DNA of 57,500 bases from assembly GCA_025677835.1 (NCBI GenBank), contig JAIXMR010000041.1, positions 1 through 57,500 on the forward strand, in the 5' to 3' direction. The number at the start of each line of letters is the position of its first letter. Position 1 is the stretch's first letter. This document shows, in pieces, positions 46,001 through 57,500 of the stretch. The notes under the pieces were generated by a model that ran no database searches, was not told the origin of the DNA, and worked only from the letters and a program-made list of their open reading frames with translations. The position numbers and the translations under genes were made by a program. The stretch is from Sporodiniella umbellata. Its lineage: Eukaryota > Mucoromycota > Mucoromycetes > Mucorales > Rhizopodaceae.

Positions 46001-49000
46001 TTAGGCTCCTCAGGCTTTGGGGGCACTACAATCTCTTCAAGAGCTTTGGGATTTTTAACAGTCATTTTCGCTGTAGGTTTTTTAATAGTCTTTTTCGGTG
46101 TAGCCTTTGACGGTTTGCTCTTGGTTTCCGTTTTTTTGTTACTTCTTGTGACCCTTGTTGTTGCCATCTCTGTATCACTTTCCGTTGAATCAGAATTTGA
46201 AGCATCTATTTTTTTTTTAGAATTCTCTTCATCTTCTTGAATACACTCATCCATATCCTCATCAGTCTTTGAGATTCGGTTAACCGCCATCTGTTTTTTA
46301 GAACTTCTTTTGTTTTTCTGAACAGCCTTTTTTACATTCTCGGAAGCTTTCGAGATTTGTCTCACAGCTACCTTCTTTTTAGAACCTTTTTTGCTTTCTT
46401 TAACAGCCTGCTTAGTATCTTCAGCGGATTCCGAGTTTTGGCGCGACCTTGTTCGTCTTTTTGTAACTTTTTCTTCTTCTTCAGATTCCACGACATTCTC
46501 AATAACTTTTGAGCTCTGGCTTGCTTTTGTTCGTTTTTTAGGGCTCTTCTTGACTTCATGAATAGTCTCCTGTACGTCTTTGACAATTTTTGCGCTCTGA
46601 CTCGCTCTAGTTATTCTTCGGGGGCTTTCTTCAACTTCTTGAATAAGTTCTTTTACACTTTCAACAGGTTTAGAGCTTTGGCTTGATTTTGTTTGTTTTT
46701 TGGGGCTCGTTTTGACTTTTTGAATAGGCTCCTCCACGCTATCAGTGGCCTTTATACTCTTCTGCGCTCTGGTTATTCTTTTAGGGTTCTTCTCAGCCTC
46801 TTGAATAGAGAGTTCCGAGCCTTCAGTAGTCTTTAGGCTTCGGCTTGTTCTTGTTTGTCTTTTGGAGTCCTTTTCGTCCTCTTGGATGGGCTTATTTATA
46901 CTCTCATGGTCATTTGTGTCTTTGCATGCTCTGCTTGGTCTCTTAGAACCTGTTTCAACTTCCTGTATGCATTTTTCCATAGCTTCAGTAACCTGGTGCT
47001 CACAGCTTGCTCTAGTTTGCCTTTTAGGGCTTTTTTGGCCTTCTTCCATGGCCTCAGCGTCTTTTATACTTTGACGGGTTCGCTTCCTTGTCTGCATTAC
47101 TGTACTCTGAGGTTTTGACTCAGACCGAGCTACTGGTGCTGCAATAGCAGTTTTGGGTTCTGTTGACTCTTGACATGTCTCTATTGATTCTGAATCTAAA
47201 GAAGCTTTAGAAGGCACATGCTTTTTAAGCAAAACTGAAGAAACTGTGTCTTCTTTTAGTAGTGTTTCTGGTGAATTGATAGTAGCTTCCTCTTCTCCGG
47301 AACGAGTTTCTTTAGGTGCCACAGGCGAAATGAGTGAATCCTCCACAGGAGTAATTTCTTGTTTCATCAAACTACTTGATAATTTTGGGGAAAGCGTGTC
47401 TTTTTCTGGCAGAACTTCAGTTGATACTGTGGTGAGGGTTTCTGTCTTTGAAACGTTTTCTGACAACATTGAGAGGTGCTCTTCTTTCTGCTGTGATAGC
47501 TCCGTAGGCATATCCAATTGTTCTAAAGAAAGTTCAGACATGCCATCAGAAACCGCTTCCTTCGACAATAAAGAAGAAACATCTGTTTTTAGCACATTTT
47601 CTTTCGATGCTGGTGGAAGTATATTTTTCTCGAGTATATCCTCCAAAGGGGTTGTCTCACTTTCCAACAGATTGTCTAACAAAGCAGCCAAGTGCACTTC
47701 TTTTTCTATGGATTTTTCAAATAAAGCAGGGGAAGTGGCCCCTTTTTCCATAACATTTTCAGCTATTGGCGTATTGTTCTCGGGTAGGCTTTCCAATATA
47801 ATGTTAGATGTTGCTTCCTTTTTCATTATGTTTCCAGCCTCTGATGTTTCTTTCTCTAGTGAACTTCCCAACGGAATAGAAGCCACAGGTTCTTTTTCCT
47901 GGAGATGTTCTAATAAAGAAAAGGTAGATACATCCATCGATCCATGCTCTGTTGAAACGTTCAATGGTACCTCTTTCTCCAACAGTTCTTTTGTTAAATT
48001 AACTGAGGCTCCCTCTTGGTTTAAAGATTTCTCGGGCAGCACTACAGAATCTTCATATTTCTCTAAAGCAATAGGTGACAAAAACGGAGGCGACACTTCC
48101 TCTAAATATTTTTCTGACAATTTTACATTTTCCTCTGATATGGCTGTCGACAAAGCTGCAGACGCCATTTCTCCTAAAGCTTTTTCTGGCGCCATTAAAG
48201 AGCTCTCGTTTTTCTCTAATGCAGCTGTTGATGATTGTTCAGACAAGACTTTTTCTGGTAGGAAGTTCTCTACTGATTCTACACAATCCATTGCTTCACC
48301 TGGAAAAACACTAGACTTATCCGTTGATAGTGATTGTTTTTCTGGGAGTCCTTCTGGTAGATCTCCGTTTGATATCAGGATATCGTCAGTGTTAATGTGC
48401 TGCCCTTTCGTCGCTTTATGTAAAACAACTTTAGGGATACTATCAGCATGATCCAATTGTGTTGTAATCGGGATTTCAGCGCAATTTTGATTTAGTAAAG
48501 TGACTTTGGTATGCGGCAGCTCGTGGATAGTGGTAGTCGTAGACGGTTTCGTTGCTGAGCAAGTATAGTGATCTAGCGGAGGAACGCCAGTAGAGTCGTG
48601 AAGAGGGTTTTGATAGGAATCAAAAAAATTGGAAAATATAGGAGAATAAGACGATGTATGATACTGAGAGGAGTCGTTATTTGGTGTAATAGGCGCAGGT
48701 GGGGGCGGAAAAGGAGGCGAACATTGAGGTGTAGACGGAAGTGAATTATAAGGGTTTCTCTTAATATCTTTCCGCTTTTGGGTAAGAAAAGATTCGCCGG
48801 AGTAGTTTGACTCTACAATTATAGGTTCTATATTAGAGTTTTTTGTACTGTAATAGTTCCTGGCGAAGCTTCCATTAAAACAGTCATTGGAGAATGAGTC
48901 GTAGGCTTCCAATAGAGACGTCTCGTTTTTTAGCGAGGCAAAAAGGAAATTGCTCGCAGGCCGCTTCTTTTTGTGAATGGGCGGCAAGTGCCTTGGTGTA

Positions 49001-49047
49001 CTGGTGGCATTGGTTGTGGCTACAACTGGAATACCCCGTCTGTCCAT
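43097..49047 (-). CDS. CDC7: Cdc7-type kinase (DDK catalytic subunit) with a giant repetitive N-terminal extension
   Basis: Ten exons keep phase (1,817 residues): 49047-45303, 45243-45178, 45125-44514, 44445-44262, 44210-44117, 44065-43892, 43842-43733, 43671-43589, 43535-43386 and 43332-43097. The last eight encode the kinase: glycine loop AGRGTFSKVYRA, VAIK, catalytic loop HRDVKPGNFL, DFGLAQ, and GTRSFRAPEI after a kinase insert, all diagnostic of Cdc7, which with Dbf4 phosphorylates Mcm2-7 at origins. The first exon alone adds about 1,248 residues of Ser/Glu/Lys-rich sequence with two repeat arrays. It joins through a perfect GTAAGT donor and two small in-phase exons. Usual Cdc7 proteins have roughly 500-650 residues. 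Two neighbouring genes or an internal start remain possible. Confidence 0.85.
46230..47090 (-). repeat. protein-level tandem repeat, basic units, in the CDC7 first exon
   Basis: About nine degenerate units of some 30 residues. Each has a basic-Thr-Arg block and an acidic helix, for example SPKRQTRAS then IQEVE, SPRRITRASQS then IHEVK, and SPKKRTKASQS. Spacing is regular at about 95 bases. Ser-Pro-Lys/Arg sites recur, which resemble CDK targets. The DNA has diverged, so the array is old. Confidence 0.8.
47230..48330 (-). repeat. protein-level degenerate repeat, LEK/LPEK units, in the CDC7 first exon
   Basis: About 18-20 irregular units of roughly 20 residues built around Leu/Pro-Glu-Lys (ALEKNE, VLPEKSL, ELLEKEV, VLPEKDT) alternating with small and hydrophobic residues. 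There is no known fold. It precedes the basic array in the protein. Confidence 0.7.
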
Positions 49048-52000
49048 TGCAGTCTTTCTCACTTGAGCAAGAAAAAAAGGGAAAATTCCTGTCAAACTTC
49101 TTGAGCTCACTCGTGGCAGTCACGGCAGGTTTGAATGTGACAGTTGCTGATTTAGACTTTGGCTGTGTTACAACGATTTTAACTTTCAGTCCACAAACAG
49201 CTAGATACTGCTTGTTGATCTGGTTTTTATCATTGAAAAAAGTACCGTGTCTCGATTTTTTTTTTTTTAATAAAATCCGATTTGAACTGAATCAAAGCTT
49301 ATCTTGGTTATAAATGCTGAGCTAGCTGTAATGGACAGAGTCATACTATACATAGACATTATGCTTACTACGTATGTTTTAACAAAAGTCACTTCTACAG
49401 TTAAGATGTACTTATCAAATTCGCATGCATTCATACTGCCGCATAGCATAAGTTATTTAGCTTTGTCATAACGTTGTTGGGCTTATTATGCTAATAAATG
49501 AAACGTATTTATATTTGGTTAACAAACAAAGAGACCGCCCAGAAATCCAGGGCAATGACAAACGCTGACAATGTACATTAGTATGGTACTCGTCTTTATT
49601 TCAAAGAAGAAAAAGTACAACTCAAAGCACGCTTTACATTCTCCCAAGTTGAATTTACGACTTACCAAGGCTAGAGACGAAGATCATTGATGTAAACAGT
49701 TGTAAGTTTTTATTTTTACCATTCAACCGGCTAATAAATAAGAACTGCGGGCCGCACTTGTACGACTACTCAGTGTACAAGCCACAATATCAAAGCTATG
49801 TAAAGCATTTTAGCCGTAATTTTTCTATTCAAATATAGGTGCTCAATTGATGGCTTGTTGTCTTAACTTTGCTTCTATCCAAAGTTTAAAGTTTTTCCTA
49901 ATTTGAATTGATATACGTAGGATACATTGTCGGATTTTGAATAGATATGGTATTGGCTGGCTCCGCTAAACTGTCCAAACTACAACCAAATCGCTTAACT
50001 TTTGATTATTTGTGTAGTGTAATGAGAACTAATAGAACCAAACCTAGCTTCAGCGTAGTTGGGCTATTTAGAGCATTTAGGTATATGCTGATACCATGTA
50101 GGAACTGGCTGTCACCGTTCGAGAGCCACTGCCTGTTGTCAATTCTTTAGATATTCATCAGCTTAGCTTTCTTTGTGTCGTTCAACAACCATTTTACCCC
50201 ATCTCAGGTTTATTTTTCAAATTAAAAAAGCAGCCCGAATTTGGCTACTTTATTAGCTAATCTCGATGTATTCTTTGATACTTTCTTTTGACAAAAAAAA
50301 AAAAAAAAAAAAAAAAAACCCCCCAACAGATCAGAAAATTATATATTTGAAAAACACTGTGTAGTCTTTGAAGTTAGCTTGTAGAAACCAAACAAGTAAA
50401 AAGTTAAGAAGCACAGTTACTTTGACTTTTTTTTAAAAAAAAATAAACGAATGAATCTCTTGGACATGCATACAGATCGAATGGCTTTTTGTTATATCAA
50501 GATGAAACAACAAGCCCTTCATTCGCTTTGAAATAGAAATTAACCTTTTCGGCTTTACCGAGGTCACGTTACTTTTTCAATTAAGAATATTAGCTATAAA
50601 GACTCCTTGTTTCCAATTACTGAACACTTTTCAATACTATTGTCATTATTGTTATTTGAGAAAAGAAGAATATACTAACTTTTATTTCTTTTTAAAAAAA
50701 ACAAATAAATAGATCCATATTTGATTAGCAAAGCGTGGTGGCGAATTCTTTACAAAAGCGCGTTTAAAGCTTAATTAGGAGCTTGATACTGAACTAACGA
50801 CAGCAATAGGCTATTTCTATATAAGCCTACTGATTAAAAAGAAAGGCTGAGATGAAGCTTCGTTAGCAATGATATTAACCATGAACAGTGACCCACGAAT
50901 CTATAGAATCCATGGTCTTCAGCTCAACTTTCTATTACTGAAAAAGCAACTATACTGTTTTATAGAAACAGCGAATCCTATTATAGACACTCTGAAATTC
51001 TGTTGAATATAACTTTATATCTATTCATCTACACTACAACGTAAAATCATCGTCGTTGATGGTTCCACAGTTGCCTTTTTTTTTTTTTTTTTTTTTTCAA
51101 ACAGATTTCTTTCCGTACAAGTTTTTTGTTTTTGTTTTTTTTTTTTGGCTCAAGGTCTGCACTCCCTAACAGGATCTACAAAAATAATAATAATATCAAA
51201 ATCGATAGTATTTAGTCTGTTTGAGTTATGGCAGCAAAAACAAAAATATTGTACTAAAATTTTACGGCTTCTTGTTATTGTCAGAAGATTATAACAACTA
51301 TTTTATAGTGAGCGTTGACAATGATATGTGTGAGAAATGATGTTCTAGAGTTCTCGTTCGTTGGTCTCAAGACTCAGCTTTGAAAATGCTATGAATTAAT
51401 AGAATCTACTTTTTGTAAAGCTTTATTTGGTATTTTAATGTTTTAAAAGCCACATGGAAGAGAACGATATAGCCATGTCTTTGTTATTGAGGCTACTTTT
51501 TTTTGTTTAAAATCGAAGCTCTGTAAGATTACAAAGTTCTTTGTTCATGTGGCCATTTTAAGATCTAGTAAGTTCAACAAAGATTAGTGTAAAGACCCAG
51601 TTGCAAATTTTTCTAGGTGTTATTAAGGCTTGGGAAAACACGAATATCTAAAACTAAGGGTCCTTTTTCTTTCAATAAAATTCATCTGTCTATGGGGCTC
51701 AGATTTAATATATTACATGTACAAAAAAAAAAAAAAAAAAAAAAAAAGACTTGTAGCCATTGCTATGACGTTCACGTAGGGTGATGATTTATTTATTAAA
51801 ATAGCCGTTTTTTTTTCTCTCTTTCTAAATAGTCCTCTATACCATCAGAGTCTTGTGTAAACTATGAAACACTTTAGCTTCCACAAAATCAGCTAAACCA
51901 TCTTTGACACTCTATGAGTCAATAGATCAAAAAAAGGCTTTTGTTTTTCGGATGTCAGGTAATGTTAGTATTCTCTAAAAATCAAGGTTCGCAAATAGTA

Positions 52001-52289
52001 CCAGGGCAATAGAAAATACTAATTGGGATCGAGCTAAACTATCAAGCCTATTAAAGCAGCCTTTAGGTAGTAAATTTCGATCTAAACTAACAAAGTTGAC
52101 AAGCCAGTTCAGTCTAGTGAATATAGATATTCTCAAACAATTCTTCTTTACTAATAAACGTCTGCTGGTATTAAAAAGTAAAGGAATGCTCTATTTCGTT
52201 TTGATTGTATTGTTTAAGTGCATGCTCAGATATATCTGTATCTATAAAGACGTTACAACTGGCAATTCCAGATTATTTTTTTATTAATT

Positions 52290-52745
52290 ATCCAGTGTGT
52301 TTCTATTTTTGGAAACGAGGATCCGTGGGCGGCGGAACTTTTTCCACGCTCGTGTTACAAATCAACTATCGCCAGTCGACCGTAAGATTCGAAAGAGGCA
52401 TAGGGCTGACGAAGAGTAAGAGCGTCACGAGATCCAAAAGGAAACGAACAGGGGTTTATCGTCCGATTATTCTTACTGTAATCTACCTAACAATAACCAT
52501 ACTACAAGGCATCAAGCTCTATTGACCTTGCTTTTAACGGTTTTAAAACTTTCAGTCACAAAAGTCTCTGTCAAAGTCTCTCACTTATTTTGTGTTTCGG
52601 TTATTTTTGTGGTCAACTTGGGTTTGTCTTTTATTTTTTTCTGGAAAAAGGGTCATCTGAGAATACTATATCAACAAGACGTTGCCATCCCCCACCTTCT
52701 CTTATCAAGCGCTAATTGCCTTTTTTTTTTTTTTTTTTATCAATA
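52290..52745 (+). other. GC-richer island, possible unassigned exons
   Basis: A block at 52316-52480 is clearly less AT-rich than its surroundings. On the plus strand one frame reads RGRRNFFHARVTNQLSPVDR then RKIRKRHRADEE up to a consensus donor (GTAAGA at 52419). After a branch-like CTAAC and acceptor ACAAG the frame would continue with a hydrophobic stretch. A minus-strand reading (LRQPYASFESYGRLAIVDL) is equally protein-like. No ATG or family can be assigned. It may be a gene fragment or a transposon scrap. Confidence 0.25.
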
Positions 52746-53107
52746 GTTTTTCCGGTGACTTATAGAATGAGATGTTATTGAGAAGGTATATTAAACTGCG
52801 AATCTCAGTGACCATCTGTACTTGAGATGACAAGAGTCATGGCGTATATGTATATGTATGTACGTATTTACATATAAAAGGGTTTTGAGATTATCTCAAC
52901 ACACACACACTCTATCAACAAATAAGAGCCCAACTGATTTATGTATATTTACATGCAGTATTTGGAGCAAAAGTAGATTGTCTTCATCCTTTTTTTTTTT
53001 TTTGGTGTGACTGTAGAATGCTCCTGTTTCTTCTTTAGTAAAAAAGGCGACTTCAGCCTGCATGTGCGATTTAAGCTATAAAAGGATAGAATAAAGCAAA
53101 TATATAA

Positions 53108-53108
<1 letters not shown>

Positions 53109-53152
<44 letters not shown>
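53109..53152. repeat. (AT)n-(GT)n compound microsatellite
   Basis: Eight AT units followed by about 14 GT units, 160 bases upstream of the HAL-type kinase ATG. It is probably in its promoter or 5' UTR. Confidence 0.9.
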
Positions 53153-53156
<4 letters not shown>

Positions 53157-53313
53157 TGGGTGTAAATATGTATATAAATATGCGTATGGGGAGGGTATTT
53201 ATTACCTACAAATATAAATAGAGATTTCTTTTTTCTACCTTTTTTTCTACTTTTTTTTTTTTTTTGTTCTTATTGTTTTTGTTTTTTTTTTTAAAAAAAA
53301 AAAAGAAAAGAAA

Positions 53314-54474
53314 ATGAAACAACCTGTTATTCTATTATCTCCTGCACCAGAAGATCCCATTGAAAAAGATCCAAACTTTTTACGTAAAAAGGTATCAAAT
53401 TTATCGATTGGCGTACTTCAACCTCATATGGATCCGTTGGGATGTCGCGGTAGTCATAGCAATAGTAGCATTTATAGTAGTGGAAGCTCAGCACATTCTT
53501 ACAGCACTACACCTACACCTAGTACTGACCGAGCGCAACCTTCTTTATTACATGAAAAGTATAAAGATCATAAAATCGGTCGCCGTATTGGTTCAGGGGC
53601 GACGGCCAAACTAAAGTTGCTGAAACGAGTGAATTCAGATCGAGTGGTGGCAATGAAGATATTTCGAAAGAAGAGTAATAAAGAAACAACCAAGGATTAC
53701 GACAAACGACTGACGAGTGAATTTTGCATTTCAAAGACACTCGAGTGCCAACATGTAGTACAAGTCTATGATTTATTAAAAGACAAAAGGGGAAGATGGT
53801 GTACGGTCATGGAATATGTAAGTTATATCAGTTCTGGAAAGAGGGGATAAGGCTTATTCATTTATTGGTTTAGTGCTCAGGGGGCGACCTACTATCAATA
53901 GTACAATCACACGATTTGACAGATAATGAAATGGATTGCTTGTTTAAACAATTATTACTTGGATTAAAGCATATTCATGCTAGCGGCGTTGCACATCGCG
54001 ACATCAAGCCGGATAACTTGATTATGACCCATGAAGGGATACTCAAGATAGGAGATTTTGGTGTAGCCGACGTGGTTCAATCTTGTTTTGACTCGGAGCC
54101 AAGAGCATGTCAAGGACAGTGTGGATCAGAGCCTTACTGGTCTCCCGAAATGTTTAGTTCGCCTGAACACTACGACGGTAGAGCTCTGGATATTTGGAGT
54201 TGTGCTGTCACGTGGCATATTATGCTTTACCGCCGTGTGCCATTTATCAAGGCAAATACGGAAGATCCAAACTATGTGGATTTTTTGGACGCTAGAGGAA
54301 GCTGGTTACCTCTCTCAAAATGTAGTTTGGAAGAAAAAGAATGTCTTTTTGCAATGTTTGATATCAACCCACAGACGCGGTGGACAGTAGACCAATGCTT
54401 GAACTCAGAATGGATCTCGAGTATTCAAGTGTGTTATCAATCATTCGAAAAACATAGACATCATGACTTTATTA

Positions 54475-54479
<5 letters not shown>
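53314..54479 (+). CDS. HAL4/HAL5-family serine/threonine kinase
   Basis: Two exons: 53314-53817 and 53874-54479 (369 residues). The acceptor GGTTTAG at 53873 restores MEYCSGGDLLSIV. The N-terminal 75 residues are Ser-rich and probably disordered. The kinase has IGSGATAKLKLL (glycine loop), VVAMKIF (Lys), HRDIKPDNL, GDFGVADV and CGSEPYWSPEMF. After the activation loop it has the family-typical DGRALDIWSCAV and PFIKANTEDPNYVDFL. HAL4/HAL5-type kinases of yeasts stabilise potassium and nutrient transporters at the plasma membrane. That role is inferred for this protein. It is a short member, with little sequence outside the kinase. The 3' end runs straight into a TAA repeat, and the gene converges on ARF1 with only 79 bases between stops. 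Confidence 0.88.

Positions 54480-54506
<27 letters not shown>
54477..54506. repeat. (TAA)10 repeat that includes the kinase stop codon
   Basis: Ten consecutive TAA triplets in frame with the kinase gene. The first is its stop codon. A T28A12 junction tract follows. Confidence 0.9.
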
Positions 54507-54514
54507 GAGTGATA

Positions 54515-54555
<41 letters not shown>

Positions 54556-54558
54556 AAA

Positions 54559-55262
<704 letters not shown>

Positions 55263-55266
55263 AGTT

Positions 55267-55289
55267 TGTGTGTGTGTGTGTGTGTGTGT
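55267..55289. repeat. (TG)n repeat in the presumed 5' UTR of ARF1
   Basis: About 11 TG units on the plus strand, so (CA)n in the ARF1 transcript, ending within a few bases of the start codon. Confidence 0.9.
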
Positions 55290-57171
55290 AGATAAATAGG
55301 TTGTGATAATTAGCGGATAGAGTATGTATAAGAGAAAATATAGATTTGGGTTTTTTTTTTTTTTTTTTTTCAATAAAAGGAAAGGAAAGGGTGGTGTGTG
55401 TGTTGATACGAGTAGAGTAAAAGAAAAAAGACAAAAGAAGAAAAAAGTAAAAAAAAAAAAAAAAGATAATAATTAAAAGTTTCTTTTTGTGCAACTTTAT
55501 AATGAATAGGAGAAGAAAGGGGAGAAAAGAGTTCATGTCAAAGCAATCACAGTGAGGGAACAGGCAGATATATATGGAGAGACCAAAGCTTCAGTGTAGA
55601 AGAAGGCAGGTGGAAAGTCTCCTTTCTCCCTCTCCCTCTGTAAGCGATAGTAATGCTTTGTAAATCAATGTGAGCCATTACTTTTTGTAGAGAGAGACAA
55701 TCATTTTATGTAAGAAAATTAATTTAAAAATTTCTAAAAAAAGAGTTAATCTACTATCTCCCTCAATATTAACACAAAGCAAATTTACCTAAAAACGAAA
55801 TAAAAAGGATTGTACACGAGCCAAACATGCAATAGCAAAATTACTTGTACTGGGTTCATCATTTAAGCTGTTTAAAAATGCCATAATAAAAGACTGAAAA
55901 AGCCACTACACGCCCCGCCAGATCAGTGTTACATAACACGTGAAGTGAGAGGTTCAGACAGTGATGCTAGCGCACTTTGCAATTCCAAATCGCGTAAGTT
56001 TAATTGTCTGTCTACTGTAAACCCAAGCGATGACCGAGTGTTTGTTGGGGCTCCTCAATTACTATATATATATATGGATGTATGTAGGTATGTATTTTGC
56101 TGATAATAAAATAGGATACTTCATTGTAAAACGAGGTTCCTTTTTTTTTTTTTTTTGGGTGCATGTTTAAAGGTATAGAGGCTGCTTGGTTTTGGCCCAA
56201 TTGAAATCAAATCCTTTTTTTTTTTTTGGTTTGAAAAAAAAAAAAAGAAAAAGTCGCAAAAGTTATTTGTTGATAATCAAGTCTTTTTATTCTAAAATGA
56301 AATCCAAGCAAAGCCTATGGCAAACAAAAAATAGAAATGAGCCGCCTTGGTTTAGTAAGAGAAAAACTTACTATGCATTATTATTTGAATAACAGTGTTT
56401 TGGCCCAATTTATACAACTCTTTTGATTGAAACACACCATTGATTTTCTCGTTTCTTTGAGGACCCGTGTTATTTGTGTGCTTTTTTTTAGCTACACTCT
56501 CTATCGTTTCAAGGCTTGCAATCAATGCAGCTCATAAAAAATTAGTCTCGTCCATAGCTCTTGATAGGTTATTACTATGCATAATACCGTGTTTCCAAAA
56601 TCAATAAGGTATATTTGCGTATTATACTATATGAGATTGATTTTTGGAAACAAACGCTTTTTTATAGCGAGTGGTGGTGTTCAATACTACCCACACACCC
56701 TTTTTTTTTTTTTTTAAGCTCTTCATCTCATCTCTCTCTATGTTACACCATCTCATATTTTGCGCTTATCAAAAATAAAAAAGGGTTTTTGTTTTCTACA
56801 CACTTCTTTTCTACTTGCTTTGTCTTACTCTCTTTAACCCAAAACATAGCTTAAATAGGTGGATGAATAAAAGAGTCGGCAGTCAATAGATCTGGATCAA
56901 GTCAGTCTTTTTAAGAATTTACTTTTCTTTAGTAGCAAATGAATGGAATCAACTTTGGTCTCTAAGTCGATTCCAATCCTTGAAAAAAGAGAGACTGGAC
57001 CTTTTCCCACCAGTTTTGAAAGACAGTTTAGATTTGTCAAAAAAAAAGATAACTGTCGTCTCGGGTAGTTGGTTTAGTTAAAACTAAAAAAAAAAAAAAA
57101 AAAAAAAAAGGTTAGAAACAAGTATGCCTACTTTAGCATCTCTTCATTTCAACTTTAAAAGCCATAAAATC

Positions 57172-57205
<34 letters not shown>

Positions 57206-57500
57206 AAAAGAAACTACTTTTAAATGACTAATGTAGCTCAACCACTCTTTGCCATCAACAACAGCCAAAAAGAACAAAGTCAGCAAACTGATTGCAGACA
57301 GGAGAAGTGGTTGACGGCTTTCTTTTTGGGTGGTGGTATTATCAGAAAGTTAAAAAAACACATTGCACTTTGAAAAGCCCAATGCTCAGTAACCTTTTTT
57401 TAAAAAAGTACTTTGAGTGTAATTAAGGTGATAGAAAAAAGTAGTTTGTAGATGGGTTTGAACTCTTTAACAACATGGGGGGGGGGGAAGAGAAAAACGT
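55290..57500. other. 2.2 kb region upstream of ARF1, no gene recognised
   Basis: AT-rich with polypurine/polypyrimidine stretches at 55360-55470 and 55590-55640, many homopolymers (A24 at about 57086, A31 at about 57173) and a G11 run near the window end. Frames at 56186-56392 and 56615-56854 are low-complexity and not called. Confidence 0.5.

Larger units (their letters stand above)
49048..53313. other. 4.3 kb intergenic region
   Basis: The longest gap without a confident gene. It is AT-rich, with A26 (about 50293), T23 (about 51077) and A26 (about 51722) tracts. One GC-richer island near 52.3-52.75 kb is listed separately. No RNA gene or element recognised. Confidence 0.5.

Noticed and set aside
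47246..48451. 401-codon plus-strand frame opposite the CDC7 first exon
   Set aside because: It is the antisense shadow of the repetitive, Ser/Glu-rich coding strand. Its Ser/Phe-rich composition follows from that.

Overview
The window is from a filamentous early-diverging fungus, most likely a Mucorales-type Mucoromycotina. The evidence is AT-rich DNA with very long A/T homopolymers, protein genes split by many short introns (about 45-105 bases, GT-AG, one GC-AG), a decayed DIRS-type tyrosine-recombinase retrotransposon, a White Collar-2-type photoresponse protein, and fungal-specific families (PCL cyclin, AMN1, HAL-type kinase, Git1/Munc13-like C2 protein, secreted GH18 chitinase). The taxon is inferred from gene content; no rRNA or tRNA gene was seen. 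All exon coordinates were built by hand by matching open frames, splice sites and intron phase.

Layout. 0.4-1.8 kb (-): Sec14/CRAL-TRIO lipid-transfer protein. 4.9-8.8 kb (+): wreck of a DIRS-like element (gag, RT, RNase H, tyrosine recombinase). 9.4-11.0 kb (-): GH18 chitinase. 11.25-12.46 kb (-): RRP36 ribosome-biogenesis factor. 12.96-17.03 kb (-): Munc13/Git1-like MUN-C2 protein. 17.7-18.9 kb (-): F-box/LRR AMN1-like protein. 19.0-21.2 kb (-): alpha/beta-hydrolase fused to a tyrosine phosphatase, divergent from TRM11 tRNA methyltransferase (22.3-23.9 kb, +). 27.4-28.25 kb (-): PH-domain protein. 31.0-31.7 kb (+): acidic protein with a Cys/His motif. 34.0-35.1 kb (+): WC-2-like PAS-GATA protein. 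35.5-36.6 kb (+): PCL-type cyclin, convergent with a CTC1-like telomere protein (36.8-40.3 kb, -). 40.8-41.75 kb (-): short-chain dehydrogenase. 43.1-49.05 kb (-): CDC7 kinase with an apparent 1,250-residue repetitive N-terminal exon. 53.3-54.5 kb (+): HAL-type kinase, convergent with ARF1 (54.56-55.26 kb, -).

The genes do not form a cluster. They are housekeeping and signalling genes: membrane traffic (Sec14, Munc13-like, ARF1), cell cycle and DNA replication (CDC7, CTC1, PCL cyclin, AMN1), RNA and ribosome biogenesis (RRP36, TRM11), and environmental signalling (WC-2, HAL kinase). The most unusual items are the giant CDC7 gene model, the hydrolase-phosphatase fusion with a lost nucleophile serine and a non-GT splice junction, a GC-AG intron, and recurrent T-tract/A-tract palindromes in introns and gene borders. 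Several intergenic stretches hold protein-like islands that I could not assign.
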